Shown: in pieces, positions 55,574-64,000 of the stretch
How positions within the stretch are numbered: position 1 is the first letter of the stretch
Layout of the letters: every line of letters begins with the position of its first letter
From: Mesorhizobium sp. Pch-S
GTDB taxonomy: Bacteria; Pseudomonadota; Alphaproteobacteria; Rhizobiales; Rhizobiaceae
Direction: 5' to 3'
Assembly: GCF_004136315.1 (NCBI RefSeq)
Contig: NZ_CP029562.1
Location: 310,001-374,000 of the forward strand
DNA length: 64,000 nucleotides
Program-made: the position numbers and the translations under genes
The notes under the pieces: generated by a model
What the model was told of the DNA's origin: nothing
Databases searched by the model: none
What the model saw: the letters and a program-made list of their open reading frames with translations, nothing else

Positions 55574-56998
55574 TCAGATAACCTTACCGGGATTCATGAT
55601 GCCTGCGGGATCGAAGGCAGCCTTCACCCGGCGCATCAGCTCGATCGCCATCGGCGGCGCGGTGGCGATCAGTTCGTCGCGTTTCAGCTGGCCGATGCCG
55701 TGCTCGGCCGAAATGGAGCCGTTCAGCGAACGCACGACATCGTGCACGGCCTTGTTCATCGGCCGGTAGAGATCGAGGAAGGCCTGGTCGCTGTCGTCGA
55801 CGGGCCTGGAGATGTTGTAGTGCAGATTGCCGTCGCCCATATGGCCGAAGCAGACGACGCGGGCGCCGGCACTCACCGAAGCGACCGCCTTGGCGGCACG
55901 CTCGATGAAAGTCGGGATCGTCGCGATCGGCACGGAAATGTCGTGCTTGATCGAAGCGCCTTCGGCTTTCTGCGTTTCCGGCAGCGTCTCGCGGAAGTTC
56001 CAGAAGGCGTCGGCCTGCCCAAGACTCGCGGCAATCACCGCATCATCCGCCAGTCCCTTTTCCAGCCCTTCCGACAGGATATCCTCGATCAACGCCCTGG
56101 CGTCCTCGGCGGAACGCCCGGAGGAGACCTGCATCAGCACATACCAGGGCCAGTCGTCGGCCAGCGGACGGATCACACCGGCGCCATGGCGCAGCGTGAA
56201 GTCGTAAGGGGTCTTGGCGATCAGCTCGAAGGCAGTCAGCGCCGGCCCAGCGCGGTCTTCCGCCAGATTGAAAAGGCCAAGCGCCGCCTGCGGCGACGAC
56301 AGGCCGACAAACGCGACCTCGCGTCCCTTCGGCTTGGGAAACAGCTTCATGACGGCGGCGGTGATGACACCCAGCGTGCCTTCGGCTCCGACGAACAGGT
56401 TCTTCAGATCGTAGCCGGTGTTGTCCTTCTTCAGTTTGCGCAGGTCGTCGAAAACCTCGCCGGTCGGCAACACCACTTCGACCCCGAGGCAAAGTTCACG
56501 TGTGTTGCCATAGGCGAGAACGCCTGTGCCTCCGGCATTGGAAGAAAGATTGCCCCCGATCTGGCACGATCCCTGCGCCGCCAGCGACAATGGAAACAGC
56601 CGGTCGGCGGCATCGGCTGCCTCCTGCAACGTCTGCAGGATGACGCCGGCTTCGACGGTTGCCGTATTCGACTGCACGTCGATCTCGCGGATGCGGTTCA
56701 ACCGCGACAGCGAAAGCACCATCTGATGCCCGGACGCATCCGGCACCTGCGCACCGACCAGCCCGGTGTTGCCGCTCTGCGGCACGACCGGCGTGCGCGT
56801 CTCGGTGGCCAGGCGCATGATGCGGCTGACTTCCTCCACACTTCCGGGTCGCAGCACCAGCGGCGTCCGCCCGTGCCACAAACCACGCCGTTCGATGAGA
56901 TAAGGCGCGATATCCGTCTGGTCGCGCAATGCGTACCTGTCGCCGACGATATCGGCGAAACGCTGGAGAAGGCTGGACGAAAGATCGATGTCGGTCAT
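55574..56998 (-). CDS. FAD-linked oxidase (GlcD / D-2-hydroxyacid dehydrogenase type)
   Basis: 474 residues from the ATG at 56998 (TTG at 57004 is also in frame). It has the PCMH FAD domain (about 35-215) with VVPQSGNTGLVGAQVPD and IGGNLSSNAGGTGVLAYGNT, and a C-terminal oxidase domain with GHMGDGNLHYNI and SISAEHGIGQLKRD. Family members oxidise D-lactate, glycolate or D-2-hydroxyglutarate. The substrate is not assignable from sequence. The 5' side carries a modular repeat. Confidence 0.91.
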   Translation of the reverse strand: MTDIDLSSSLLQRFADIVGDRYALRDQTDIAPYLIERRGLWHGRTPLVLRPGSVEEVSRIMRLATETRTPVVPQSGNTGLVGAQVPDASGHQMVLSLSRLNRIREIDVQSNTATVEAGVILQTLQEAADAADRLFPLSLAAQGSCQIGGNLSSNAGGTGVLAYGNTRELCLGVEVVLPTGEVFDDLRKLKKDNTGYDLKNLFVGAEGTLGVITAAVMKLFPKPKGREVAFVGLSSPQAALGLFNLAEDRAGPALTAFELIAKTPYDFTLRHGAGVIRPLADDWPWYVLMQVSSGRSAEDARALIEDILSEGLEKGLADDAVIAASLGQADAFWNFRETLPETQKAEGASIKHDISVPIATIPTFIERAAKAVASVSAGARVVCFGHMGDGNLHYNISRPVDDSDQAFLDLYRPMNKAVHDVVRSLNGSISAEHGIGQLKRDELIATAPPMAIELMRRVKAAFDPAGIMNPGKVI

Positions 56999-57007
56999 GT
57001 CCAAGAA

Positions 57008-57113
57008 CTAGAGCATTTTGTAGCCAAGTGGAATCACTTGGCGTTACAAAAACGCGACGAAAACAAAAACTTAGAGCGTTTCCGCGTTTCCGTGAACAAC
57101 GGAAACGCTCTAG
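57008..57113 (-). repeat. Modular repeat A+B (inverted)
   Basis: AGAGCATTTTGTAGCCAAGTG GAAT CACTTGGCGTTACAAAA is module B inverted, followed by the module A hairpin ending GGAAACGCTCTAG. It lies between the FAD-oxidase start and the Sua5 stop; the last CTAG is the TAG stop codon (57110-57112) of the Sua5 gene on the minus strand. Confidence 0.85.
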
Positions 57114-58081
57114 GACGCCGCGAGAGGTTTGTCACGCGGCGCGGCAGCACGGGCGAGCCGGTCGTTGATCGCTTCGCCGAGCCCGTCCCGAGGCACCGGC
57201 TCGACGGCGATCACCGCTGCGCCAGCTCGATCGAGGTCCTGCATGAAAGCGAACAGATTGGCAGCGGCTTCAGTGAGGTCGCCGCGCTCCGACAGGTTCT
57301 TGATGGCAACGGCGTCCCGCCAGCCGGCAGCGCGCGTCGGACCGAAGGCTAGCAACGCCTCGTCCTGCTCCACCTTTTCCGCATCGAGCCGCATTGCCGC
57401 GCCCGGCGCGTAGTGCGAGGCGAGCATGCCCGGAGCCTGGATGCCGGTGGCACCGCGCAACAATCCGGAACCGGCAACGGCCTCGACATCGGCGGCAGCG
57501 ATGCCGCCCGGGCGCAGGAGACGCAAGCCACCCTGCTCCGCCTTGACGATGGTCGATTCCAGCCCGACCGGCGTCGCGCCGCCATCGACGACCAACCTGA
57601 TGCGTGCCCCCAGATCGTCGGATACCGCGCGCGCGGTCGTGGCGCTGATCCTGCCTGAAGAATTGGCAGACGGTGCCGCCAGCGGACGACCGAGACGACG
57701 GATGAGCTCGCCGCCGAAGCCCTTAGGCATACGCAGCGCGACCGTATCCAATCCTGCGCTCACCAACGGATGGATCCCGGCCTCCTGGCGCAACGGCAAC
57801 ACCAGCGTCAGTGGCCCCGGCCAGAAGGCTGCGGCCAGCTTGCGCGACAGCGGGTCGAAAATCGCGATCCGCTCGGCCATCGCCATGTCGGCGACATGGG
57901 CGATCAGCGGATTGAAACGCGGCCGGCCTTTGGCTTCGAAGATGCGCGCAACCGCCTGGCCGTTGGTGGCATCGCCGGCAAGGCCATAGACGGTCTCCGT
58001 CGGAATGGCGACAACCTCGCCGGCCTCGAGCAGAGCCAGCGCCGCCTCCAGGGCTTCGGATGCAGGTATGATGTCAGCCAC
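57110..58081 (-). CDS. L-threonylcarbamoyladenylate synthase (Sua5/TsaC family)
   Basis: 323 residues from the GTG at 58081, giving the family-like start MADIIPAS; a GTG at 58150 would add 23 residues. The YrdC domain (about 15-200) contains PTETVYGLAGDATN and KGRPRFNPLIAHV, and a C-terminal Sua5 domain (about 215-320) contains APGMLASHYAPGA. It makes threonylcarbamoyl-AMP for the t6A modification of tRNA. Confidence 0.93.
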   Translation of the reverse strand: MADIIPASEALEAALALLEAGEVVAIPTETVYGLAGDATNGQAVARIFEAKGRPRFNPLIAHVADMAMAERIAIFDPLSRKLAAAFWPGPLTLVLPLRQEAGIHPLVSAGLDTVALRMPKGFGGELIRRLGRPLAAPSANSSGRISATTARAVSDDLGARIRLVVDGGATPVGLESTIVKAEQGGLRLLRPGGIAAADVEAVAGSGLLRGATGIQAPGMLASHYAPGAAMRLDAEKVEQDEALLAFGPTRAAGWRDAVAIKNLSERGDLTEAAANLFAFMQDLDRAGAAVIAVEPVPRDGLGEAINDRLARAAAPRDKPLAAS

Positions 58082-58234
58082 GGTCACGACCTTTCTGAGC
58101 GGCTGCGTAATACGCGGCGTGGTTATGGGCAAGCCTCCCGCGCCTATCACTAAAATGCACGTGACCCGCGTAAGTCGATATCAACAGGATTGCCCTAGTG
58201 TGGTGGATGGGAACTCGGGCAAGGGGATATCTTC

Positions 58235-58612
58235 ATGCGTGGCATGGCGGTCGCATTTTTTGGCCTGTGGATCGCAGGCACCGCGCAGGCATCGTCGCTG
58301 GTCTACTTCAGCGACGCCGCGCCAATGGCAACACCTTCGGTGATTGCCCCGACCGCCGATCCAACGGCGGGCAGATCAGTGGTACAGGCCGGTGAAACCG
58401 GAATGCCGGTAACGCAGGAAAAGGTCTCGGCCATTCCGGAGCGGAGCGGACCGGCAGGCACGACCATGGTGATCCGCGATGGCGTGGTGGGCACTGCATT
58501 GCCGCGTCACGTCGCCAAACCGGCGATGGCGAATGGTAAACTCCCGGCAACCGCGGTATCCGCAAAAACCGGCAAGGACGGTCTGGCGGGAGAACACAAG
58601 GTGACGCCTTAA
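58235..58612 (+). CDS. Secreted protein of unknown function
   Basis: 125 residues. A signal peptide (MRGMAVAFFGLWIAGTAQAS, cleavage near AQA) is followed by a low-complexity, Ala/Pro/Thr-rich chain (SVIAPTADPTAGRS, VSAIPERSGPAGTTM). No domain was recognised. It lies alone between the Sua5 gene and the acidic-protein gene. Real coding is supported by the signal and by an AAGGGGATATCTTC ribosome site. Confidence 0.7.
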   Translation: MRGMAVAFFGLWIAGTAQASSLVYFSDAAPMATPSVIAPTADPTAGRSVVQAGETGMPVTQEKVSAIPERSGPAGTTMVIRDGVVGTALPRHVAKPAMANGKLPATAVSAKTGKDGLAGEHKVTP

Positions 58613-58721
58613 GCGCACCGTCCAGGCGGGCAAGACGGCAAGAGCCACCCTGCCCGCTCGGCGAGTTTCGATCACTACAGCATCTGACGACGCAAGGCCG
58701 TCCGGCTGTTCGCAAGCCGGA

Positions 58722-59012
58722 TCAGGCTGCGGCCTTGGCTTCGTCTTCCTCGCCGTCGTCCTCGGCGGTCTCTTCACCGTCTTCCGACTCGTCTTCGTCC
58801 TCGGCGGTTTCATCGCCATCCTCGGACTCGTCTTCATCGTCGGAATCGTCTTCGGCTCCCTCGCCGTCGTCGTCCTGCTCGTCTTCGTCGTCCGAAAGCA
58901 CGACCTCGTCGTCGTCACGAGCTTCGAGTTCGTATTCAGGGGTAGCTTCGAGCAGCGCCTCGTCAGAGGCCAGGGTGTCTTCAATCATTTCGGGTTCGGC
59001 AACGAATGTCAT
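58722..59012 (-). CDS. Highly acidic repetitive protein
   Basis: 96 residues from the ATG at 59012; a longer open frame to 59141 would include a repeat and is not used. From about residue 35 the protein is almost all Asp and Glu, with a repeated EDEDESEDG(D/E)ETAED-like unit, and ends EAKAAA. The N-terminal MTFVAEPEMIEDTLASDEAL is helical. Such tails can bind cations, histone-like proteins or nucleic-acid-binding partners, but no function is known. A modular repeat lies just upstream, 19 bases from the start. Confidence 0.75.
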   Translation of the reverse strand: MTFVAEPEMIEDTLASDEALLEATPEYELEARDDDEVVLSDDEDEQDDDGEGAEDDSDDEDESEDGDETAEDEDESEDGEETAEDDGEEDEAKAAA

Positions 59013-59030
59013 GAAAGCCTCCGTGGGTTT

Positions 59031-59134
59031 TGGAGCGTTTCCGTTTTTCACGGAAACGCGGAAACGCTCTAACTCTTGTTTCCACGCAACTCCGTACGGA
59101 AAACCGCTACGCAGTCTTCCTGGAGTTGCTCCGG
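59031..59134 (+). repeat. Modular repeat A+C
   Basis: GGAGCGTTTCCGTTTTTCAC..., then GGAAACGCTCT (module A), followed by CTTGTTTCCACGCAACTCCG..., then TTCCTGGAGTTGCTCC (module C). The order is the same as in the 41471 copy, but here it is intergenic, directly upstream of the acidic-protein gene. Confidence 0.85.
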
Positions 59135-59257
59135 TTAACACCCGAGTTGTCCCACGCCGACATCATCGCCATATGACTGTAAGCCGGCTCGGCCGGCTAT
59201 TTCACAAGTCGCTGAATTAGCTCGCAGGGGCGCCGCAAAACGTTCCAAATCCAGCTG

Positions 59258-61429
59258 TCAGCCGGCGATCTTCGAGAAATCGGCGACGCGGTCGGTGGCG
59301 GTGCGGATGCGCGAAAGCAGTGCCAGACGGTTCGCACGCACGGCGGTGTCATCGTCGTTGACAAGAACCTTGTCGAAGAACATGTCGACCGGCTCGCGCA
59401 GCGTGCTGAGCGCTACCATGGCGCCGGAGAAATCTTCTTTGGCAATGGCCTCGCCAGCCTGGGCTTCGACCTGACCAATCGCGCCGAACAGCTTTTTCTC
59501 GGCATCTTCGCGGAACAGTACCGGGTCGACGGCCGCAGCCACTGCTGTGCCCTTCTTTTCCTCGGCCGCAAGGATGTTGGCAGCACGCTTGGTGCCGGCC
59601 AGCAGGTTCCTGCCGTCCTCGGCGTCGAGCAGCTTGCCGAGCGCCTCGACCCGGCGCACGACGGTCAACAGGTCATCGGCATCCGGCGTGATGACGGCGT
59701 CGATCAGATCGTGCCGCGCACCCTGATCGCGCAGATAAACCTTCAGGCGATCGTGGAAGAAGGAAAGGAGGTCTGCGAAAAGCGCCTCCCGCTTTTCCTT
59801 GCCGACGACAAGCGGGTAGCCGTTCATTGCCAGATAGCTGACATGCCCGAGTCTCAGGCGGGCTCCGTTCTCGATCAAGATCCTGATCACGCCCAGCGCC
59901 GCGCGACGCAAGGCATAAGGATCCTTCGAACCGGTTGGCTTCTCCTCGATTGCCCAGAACCCGACCAGCGTGTCGAGCTTGTCGGCCAACGCCACCGTGA
60001 CTGAAACCGGGTCGGTCGGAACGCGGTCGGAGGGGCCCTGCGGTTTGTAATGTTCTTCGATCGCTGCCGCGACGGAAGCATTTTCAACCTGGAGCAGCGC
60101 ATATTTGCGCCCCATTGCGCCCTGCAGTTCCGGGAACTCGCCGACCACCTCGGTCTGCAGATCGGCCTTGGCCAAAACAGCCGCGCGTTCCGCCAGCGCA
60201 GGATCGGCGCCAACCATCGGCGCTATCTCCCGTGCAAGCCGGCGGATACGCTCGACACGTGCGCCCTGCGTTCCCAGTTTGGCATGGAAGGTGACGTTGA
60301 GATGATCGAGCCTGGCCATGCGCTGGTCGAGTGGCCTGGCAAGATCCAACGCGAATTTTGCGGCCGAGCTTTCCAGAGCGCCAAGGTCGGGCAGGTCGCC
60401 CTGGTCGGTGTTCCAGAAATAGAGTGCATCCGACAGGCGTGCACGCACGACCTTGCCGTTGCCATGCGCGATCTCGGCGCCGCCATCCTTGGCCTCGATG
60501 TTGGCGGTGAGGATGAAGCGGTTGGACAGATTTTCCGCCTCACCCTGCGGACGGGTGACAAAGCACTTCTGGTTGGCACGGATGGTGAGGCGGATCACTT
60601 CCGGCGGGATTGCCAGGAAAGCCTCCTCGAACTCGCCCATGAGCACGACAGGCCACTCGACCAGGCCGGAAACTTCCTCGAGCAGCCCCTCGTCCTCGAC
60701 CAGGTCCAGCCCATTGGCGAAGGTCAGGTTGCGGGCATCGGCCAGAATGATCTCCTTGCGCCGCTCGGCATCAATGACGACCTTGGCGGCCTCGAGCTTC
60801 GCGGCATAATCGTCGAAACGCTTGACCGTGATGGCCTCTGGCGCATGGAAGCGGTGACCATAGGTGACATTGCCGGCACGGATGCCGTCGATTTCGAAAT
60901 CGACGACCACCGGCTCTTCGGTTTCCGGTCCGAAGGTGCAGACGATGGACTGCAGCGGGCGCACCCAGCGCAACGCACCAGGTCTGGCCGAGGCCGGCCC
61001 CCAGCGCATCGACTTGGGCCACGGAAAGCTGCGGATGATCGCAGGCACCAGTCCGGCGATGACCTCCTCGGCGGCGCGGCCAGGCTTGGAGATATGGGCG
61101 ACGTAGAAATCGCCCTTCTTGGGATCGGCATGGACGTGCGCGTCAGCGATCGAAGCGAGTCCGGCCTTGCGCAGAAAACCCTGGATCGCCTGTTCCGGTG
61201 CGTTGGTCGACGGGCCCTTGATCTCCTCGCGCACATCCTTGGAGCGTGCGGTCAAGCCACGAATGTCAAGCGTCAGACGACGGGGCGTCCAATACTCGCG
61301 CGCCGCCTCATAGGTAAGACCCGCCTCGACCAGACCGTCGGTCAGCATCTTCTTCAGGTCACCCGCAGCCTTGCGCTGCATGCGGGCGGGAATCTCTTCG
61401 CTGCGAAGTTCAAGAAGCAGATCGGGCAT
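59258..61429 (-). CDS. glyS: Glycine-tRNA ligase beta subunit
   Basis: 723 residues from the ATG at 61429. This is the bacterial alpha2beta2 GlyRS beta chain. [17 protein letters not shown], then [23 protein letters not shown] and TDQGDLPDL blocks are typical, and the C-terminal helical (DALR-like) region is present. It charges tRNA-Gly with GlyQ, which lies upstream across a 388-base gap that holds a plus-strand small gene. Confidence 0.96.
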   Translation of the reverse strand: MPDLLLELRSEEIPARMQRKAAGDLKKMLTDGLVEAGLTYEAAREYWTPRRLTLDIRGLTARSKDVREEIKGPSTNAPEQAIQGFLRKAGLASIADAHVHADPKKGDFYVAHISKPGRAAEEVIAGLVPAIIRSFPWPKSMRWGPASARPGALRWVRPLQSIVCTFGPETEEPVVVDFEIDGIRAGNVTYGHRFHAPEAITVKRFDDYAAKLEAAKVVIDAERRKEIILADARNLTFANGLDLVEDEGLLEEVSGLVEWPVVLMGEFEEAFLAIPPEVIRLTIRANQKCFVTRPQGEAENLSNRFILTANIEAKDGGAEIAHGNGKVVRARLSDALYFWNTDQGDLPDLGALESSAAKFALDLARPLDQRMARLDHLNVTFHAKLGTQGARVERIRRLAREIAPMVGADPALAERAAVLAKADLQTEVVGEFPELQGAMGRKYALLQVENASVAAAIEEHYKPQGPSDRVPTDPVSVTVALADKLDTLVGFWAIEEKPTGSKDPYALRRAALGVIRILIENGARLRLGHVSYLAMNGYPLVVGKEKREALFADLLSFFHDRLKVYLRDQGARHDLIDAVITPDADDLLTVVRRVEALGKLLDAEDGRNLLAGTKRAANILAAEEKKGTAVAAAVDPVLFREDAEKKLFGAIGQVEAQAGEAIAKEDFSGAMVALSTLREPVDMFFDKVLVNDDDTAVRANRLALLSRIRTATDRVADFSKIAG

Positions 61430-61632
61430 GGTCGGTCTCAAACGGGAAAGCTGCGGCGGCAATAGCAAGTCGCCCGCGCCCTGTCACCCTTCGTACGAAA
61501 CAACGGACAAATGAAAATTTCGGCGGGTGTGTCGGAAAGCGGCCATCTCACCCGTCCTAGGAGCACAACGACATCCCCGACACACAGCGCTGAAGCGGAT
61601 GACGCTCAGACGGGAACCCATTGGCCGAAACC

Positions 61633-61815
61633 ATGAAAACGGCATCGACATTGCTCCAGGTCATCGCGCTCAGCGCCTGCTTCGTCAATCAGGTCGAAGC
61701 ACCGGCCGAGTTCCGGATGCCTGGCGTGCGGCAAGCCTTGAGGACGATCGCGGGGCCTGACCGTGAGTCGCTCCTTGCCGCGATCATCGACGTTGAAATG
61801 GCCGACGAAGGGTAA
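61633..61815 (+). CDS. Small putative lipoprotein between glyS and glyQ
   Basis: 60 residues on the opposite strand from its neighbours. MKTASTLLQVIALSACFVNQ has a hydrophobic core and an LSAC lipobox, so it could be a lipid-anchored protein; the rest (EFRMPGVRQALRTIAGPDRE, then LAAIIDVEMADEG) is helical. The stop is 2 bases before the glyQ stop. An upstream ATG at 61621 is also in frame. Coding is plausible but unproven. Confidence 0.5.
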   Translation: MKTASTLLQVIALSACFVNQVEAPAEFRMPGVRQALRTIAGPDRESLLAAIIDVEMADEG

Positions 61816-61817
61816 GC

Positions 61818-62795
61818 TCAGGCAGCCAGTCCACCAGCCTCGGTCAACAGGAACGCTTCACCGCATGCCTTGGCCAGATTGCGCACGCGCAGGATGTAGC
61901 TCTGGCGCTCGGTGACCGAGATGACGCCACGTGCATCGAGCAGGTTGAAGACATGGCTGGCCTTGATGCACTGGTCGTAGGCCGGGAACACCATCCTGTG
62001 CATGGCCACATTGGCGTTCGCACTCGGCGCCCCGGCATCCAGCAGCGCCTTGCACTCGGCTTCCGCATCCTCGAAATGACGCAGCAGCATGGCCGTGTTG
62101 GCATGCTCGAAATTGTGTCGCGAATATTCCTGCTCTGCCTGCAGGAAGACCTCGCCGTAAGAAACGCGCTCCGGCCCCTCCATGCCGTTGAAGTTCAGGT
62201 CGTAGACGTTGTCGACGCCCTGCACATACATGGCGAGCCGCTCCAGCCCGTAAGTCAGTTCGCCGGCGACCGGCGCGCATTCGATGCCGCAGACCTGCTG
62301 GAAATAGGTGAACTGCGACACTTCCATACCATCGCACCAGCACTCCCAGCCGAGCCCCCAGGCGCCCAGTGTCGGGCTTTCCCAGTCGTCTTCGACGAAA
62401 CGAATGTCGTGCAGCAGCGGATCGACGCCGATAGCCTTGAGCGAACCGAGATACAGTTCCTGCAGGTTGGACGGATTCGGCTTCAGAATGACCTGGTATT
62501 GATAATAGTGCTGCAGCCGGTTCGGGTTCTCGCCGTAGCGGCCGTCCTTCGGACGCCGGGATGGCTGCACATAGGCAGCATTCCAGCGACGGGGGCCGAG
62601 AGCGCGCAGTGTCGTCGCCGGATGGAACGTACCGGCACCCACTTCCATGTCGTATGGCTGCAGGATGACGCAACCATGCGCAGCCCAGTAATTGTGCAGC
62701 GTCAGGATAAGACCCTGGAACGAACGCTTGGGATCCAGATTGGCGGGCAATTCGGCGGTCACGGCGGCCTCGATGGGAGCTGCAGGATGCGCCAC
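61818..62795 (-). CDS. glyQ: Glycine-tRNA ligase alpha subunit
   Basis: 325 residues from the GTG at 62795. The class II catalytic alpha chain: [60 protein letters not shown] and [15 protein letters not shown] segments are all present. Works with glyS. The first residue is specified by GTG in the frame given; the sequence [11 protein letters not shown] has no better internal start. Confidence 0.96.
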   Translation of the reverse strand: MAHPAAPIEAAVTAELPANLDPKRSFQGLILTLHNYWAAHGCVILQPYDMEVGAGTFHPATTLRALGPRRWNAAYVQPSRRPKDGRYGENPNRLQHYYQYQVILKPNPSNLQELYLGSLKAIGVDPLLHDIRFVEDDWESPTLGAWGLGWECWCDGMEVSQFTYFQQVCGIECAPVAGELTYGLERLAMYVQGVDNVYDLNFNGMEGPERVSYGEVFLQAEQEYSRHNFEHANTAMLLRHFEDAEAECKALLDAGAPSANANVAMHRMVFPAYDQCIKASHVFNLLDARGVISVTERQSYILRVRNLAKACGEAFLLTEAGGLAA

Positions 62796-62890
62796 TCCCT
62801 AGAGCCGAGGGGCAAGGGCGTCAAGGCAAGGATACCAACGGTCATACTGAATGACCGTTGGAGCGCGCCGCGCCTGTTGGCGCGAAAGCT

Positions 62891-62936
62891 GGAGCGTTTC
62901 CGATTTTCACGGAAACGCGGAAACACTCCAACTGTT
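62891..62936 (+). repeat. Modular repeat, module A only
   Basis: GGAGCGTTTCCGATTTTCAC..., then GGAAACACTCC is a single module A hairpin in the gap upstream of glyQ. Confidence 0.75.
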
Positions 62937-62982
62937 TAGGGGCTCTCTGGCGGCCCGGATGGGCCGTGCCGGCGATTGAGGC

Positions 62983-63008
62983 GTTCTGGATGTGTCAACA
63001 TCCAGAAC
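62983..63008. terminator. Terminator-like hairpin
   Basis: GTTCTGGATGT GTCA ACATCCAGAAC is a perfect 11-bp stem with a 4-base loop, 36 bases past the stop of the secreted-protein gene at 63045. It is likely to end that transcript and to separate it from glyQ. Confidence 0.65.
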
Positions 63009-63044
63009 CTTTGGTATGAGACGATCACGGAAGGTTGGTGCCTG

Positions 63045-63428
63045 TCAGTCCGCCAACTCACCCGAGAAATTCGTGCCCTCGTTCTGGTTGTCGCAAAAGG
63101 CGAGTATTCCCTGAAATGCGGGTTTCTTGATCGCCGGCGGACCATAAAAACTGATGCTGAACGTCCCCCAATAGGTCGACCCGTTCTGCTCGGTCGGGCA
63201 ATGCGTGACCTTCGCAACATCCTGCCAGGTACCGCTGAGAACATTGTCGGCCAGCTTGCCGACGGTCTTGCCTGCATAATTGTCAAAAACGATCGTGTAT
63301 TCGCCCGTCTCGAGCCGGCTGATGGTTATTGGACCATTGCCCGTGTTCCAGCGGCCGTCGATCTTGATCTCGTCGGCCATGGCCAGAGAAGGCAGCAAGA
63401 CAGCAGCAGACAAGCAAACCCGCAGCAT
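63045..63428 (-). CDS. Secreted protein of unknown function
   Basis: 127 residues from the ATG at 63428. A signal peptide (MLRVCLSAAVLLPSLAMA) precedes a beta-rich domain with KIDGRWNTGNGPITISRLE, VFDNYAGKTVGKLADNVLSG, a Cys in THCPTEQNG and another in ILAFCDNQNEG (possible disulfide). It resembles small lipocalin-like or DUF-type secreted domains, but no family could be named. Confidence 0.7.
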   Translation of the reverse strand: MLRVCLSAAVLLPSLAMADEIKIDGRWNTGNGPITISRLETGEYTIVFDNYAGKTVGKLADNVLSGTWQDVAKVTHCPTEQNGSTYWGTFSISFYGPPAIKKPAFQGILAFCDNQNEGTNFSGELAD

Positions 63429-63562
63429 CGTGCGATCCCCAGGCTGAACCAGCATGATCATGGCTGGCAGTGTGGAGAGAAGTCAACGCGATGCAGCAGT
63501 CTGAACGGCAAAAACCGCTGGAAGGCCGCTATCAGGCCTTCCAGTTCACGACACGAACCAAC

Positions 63563-64000
63563 TCACCCCTTCGGAGCCGTCGGCTTGGGTTTGGGTGCTT
63601 CCTGGGCGGTCTTGTTCTCAAGCGGAGGCAACCCCTTGAGCAGCTTCTGTTCGACAGAGGCCAGCACGTCCGGTTCAGGCTTCAGGTCGCGGGCGTGGCG
63701 CCATTGGAAGGTCGCCTCCAGCTTGCGGCCGACACGCCAGTAGACGTCGCCCAGATGGTCGTTCAGAACCGGGTCTTCCGGCTTCAACTGTACGGCACGC
63801 TCCATTTCGCGCACGGCGTCGTCGTAACGGCCAAGCTTGTAGTAGGCCCAGCCCAGCGAATCGATGATGTAGCCGTCGCTCGGCCGCAGCTCGGCGGCCT
63901 TCTTGATCATATCCAGCGCTTCCTTGAGGTTGGTACCCATGTCCACCCAGGAATAGCCGAGATAGTTCAGCACCTGCGGCTGGTTCGGGTAGAGCTCCAG
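63563..64000 (-). CDS. Tetratricopeptide repeat protein (5' partial)
   Basis: 145 residues of the C-terminus are visible; the frame runs open to the right edge. Three or more TPR units are seen (YSWVDMGTNLKEALDMIKKA, LGWAYYKLGRYDDAVREMER, LGDVYWRVGRKLEATFQWRH), followed by a Pro/Lys-rich tail. TPR proteins are interaction scaffolds; related large envelope TPR proteins occur beside glyQ in rhizobia. The partner is unknown. Confidence 0.85.
   Translation of the reverse strand: MELYPNQPQVLNYLGYSWVDMGTNLKEALDMIKKAAELRPSDGYIIDSLGWAYYKLGRYDDAVREMERAVQLKPEDPVLNDHLGDVYWRVGRKLEATFQWRHARDLKPEPDVLASVEQKLLKGLPPLENKTAQEAPKPKPTAPKG

Noticed and set aside
58735..59220. Plus-strand serine-rich open frame (161 residues)
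   Set aside because: It is the mirror of the acidic minus-strand gene: GAC/GAG codons read in reverse give serine-rich sequence. There is no ribosome site, and the frame runs through repeat 59031.

Overview
This 64 kb window is GC-rich chromosomal DNA of an alphaproteobacterium, most likely a Hyphomicrobiales member of the Mesorhizobium/Aminobacter (Phyllobacteriaceae) type. The evidence is the aa3 oxidase operon with a CoxF-like small gene, IalB-family, BA14K, DUF1344, DUF6101 and DUF2277 proteins, a 272-residue FabI, and BluB under a cobalamin riboswitch. Most of the window is core genome. No CRISPR array, rRNA, recognisable tRNA, transposase, integrase or phage gene was seen.

Layout. 1-1136: end of a DsbD-like protein and a 1-Cys peroxiredoxin. 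1270-6147: an accessory catabolic module (TetR regulator, MFS transporter, amidohydrolase, enolase-superfamily enzyme). 6210-15316: a long minus-strand run, ctaC-ctaD-ctaB-coxF-ctaG-ctaE-DUF983-SURF1-ispH-thrB-rnhA, which builds cytochrome c oxidase and then runs into isoprenoid, threonine and replication functions. 15670-18411: IalB-family protein, tldD (frameshifted near its 3' end) and a sirtuin. 18421-26393: two RNA methyltransferases, dxs, xseB and a histone-deacetylase-like hydrolase, with pirin, MAPEG, HxlR and DUF2277 genes lying between xseB and dxs. 26515-27478: cobalamin riboswitch and bluB. 27483-30892: a TetR gene facing two tandem paralogous MFS transporters across four phased operator copies. 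30917-34585: ribB, aroC and a MarR/GNAT pair. 34736-45031: a diguanylate cyclase, fabI, a CbpA-like DnaJ protein, pdxH, a serine hydrolase, a LysE exporter, a flavin reductase, a BA14K protein and others. 45123-49855: an acyl-CoA dehydrogenase/enoyl-CoA hydratase pair and an alcohol dehydrogenase facing a LysR gene. 49929-58612: a frameshifted GH25 gene, arsC-purD, a streptothricin-acetyltransferase-like GNAT, ubiA, a DUF6101 gene, a GlcD-type oxidase and a Sua5 enzyme. 58722-64000: a very acidic protein, glyS/glyQ and the end of a TPR protein.

The most unusual structure is a dispersed family of modular palindromic repeats. It has three recognisable modules (called A, B and C here) combined in different orders and orientations in at least eleven places between 29.5 and 63 kb. 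One copy lies inside the signal-peptide coding region of the serine hydrolase at 41454, and five copies supply the TAG stop codon of a neighbouring gene. I could not identify a named family for it. Other points to follow are the four phased TetR-type operators, the two one-base frameshifts, and the short tandem repeat that forms the last codons of aroC.
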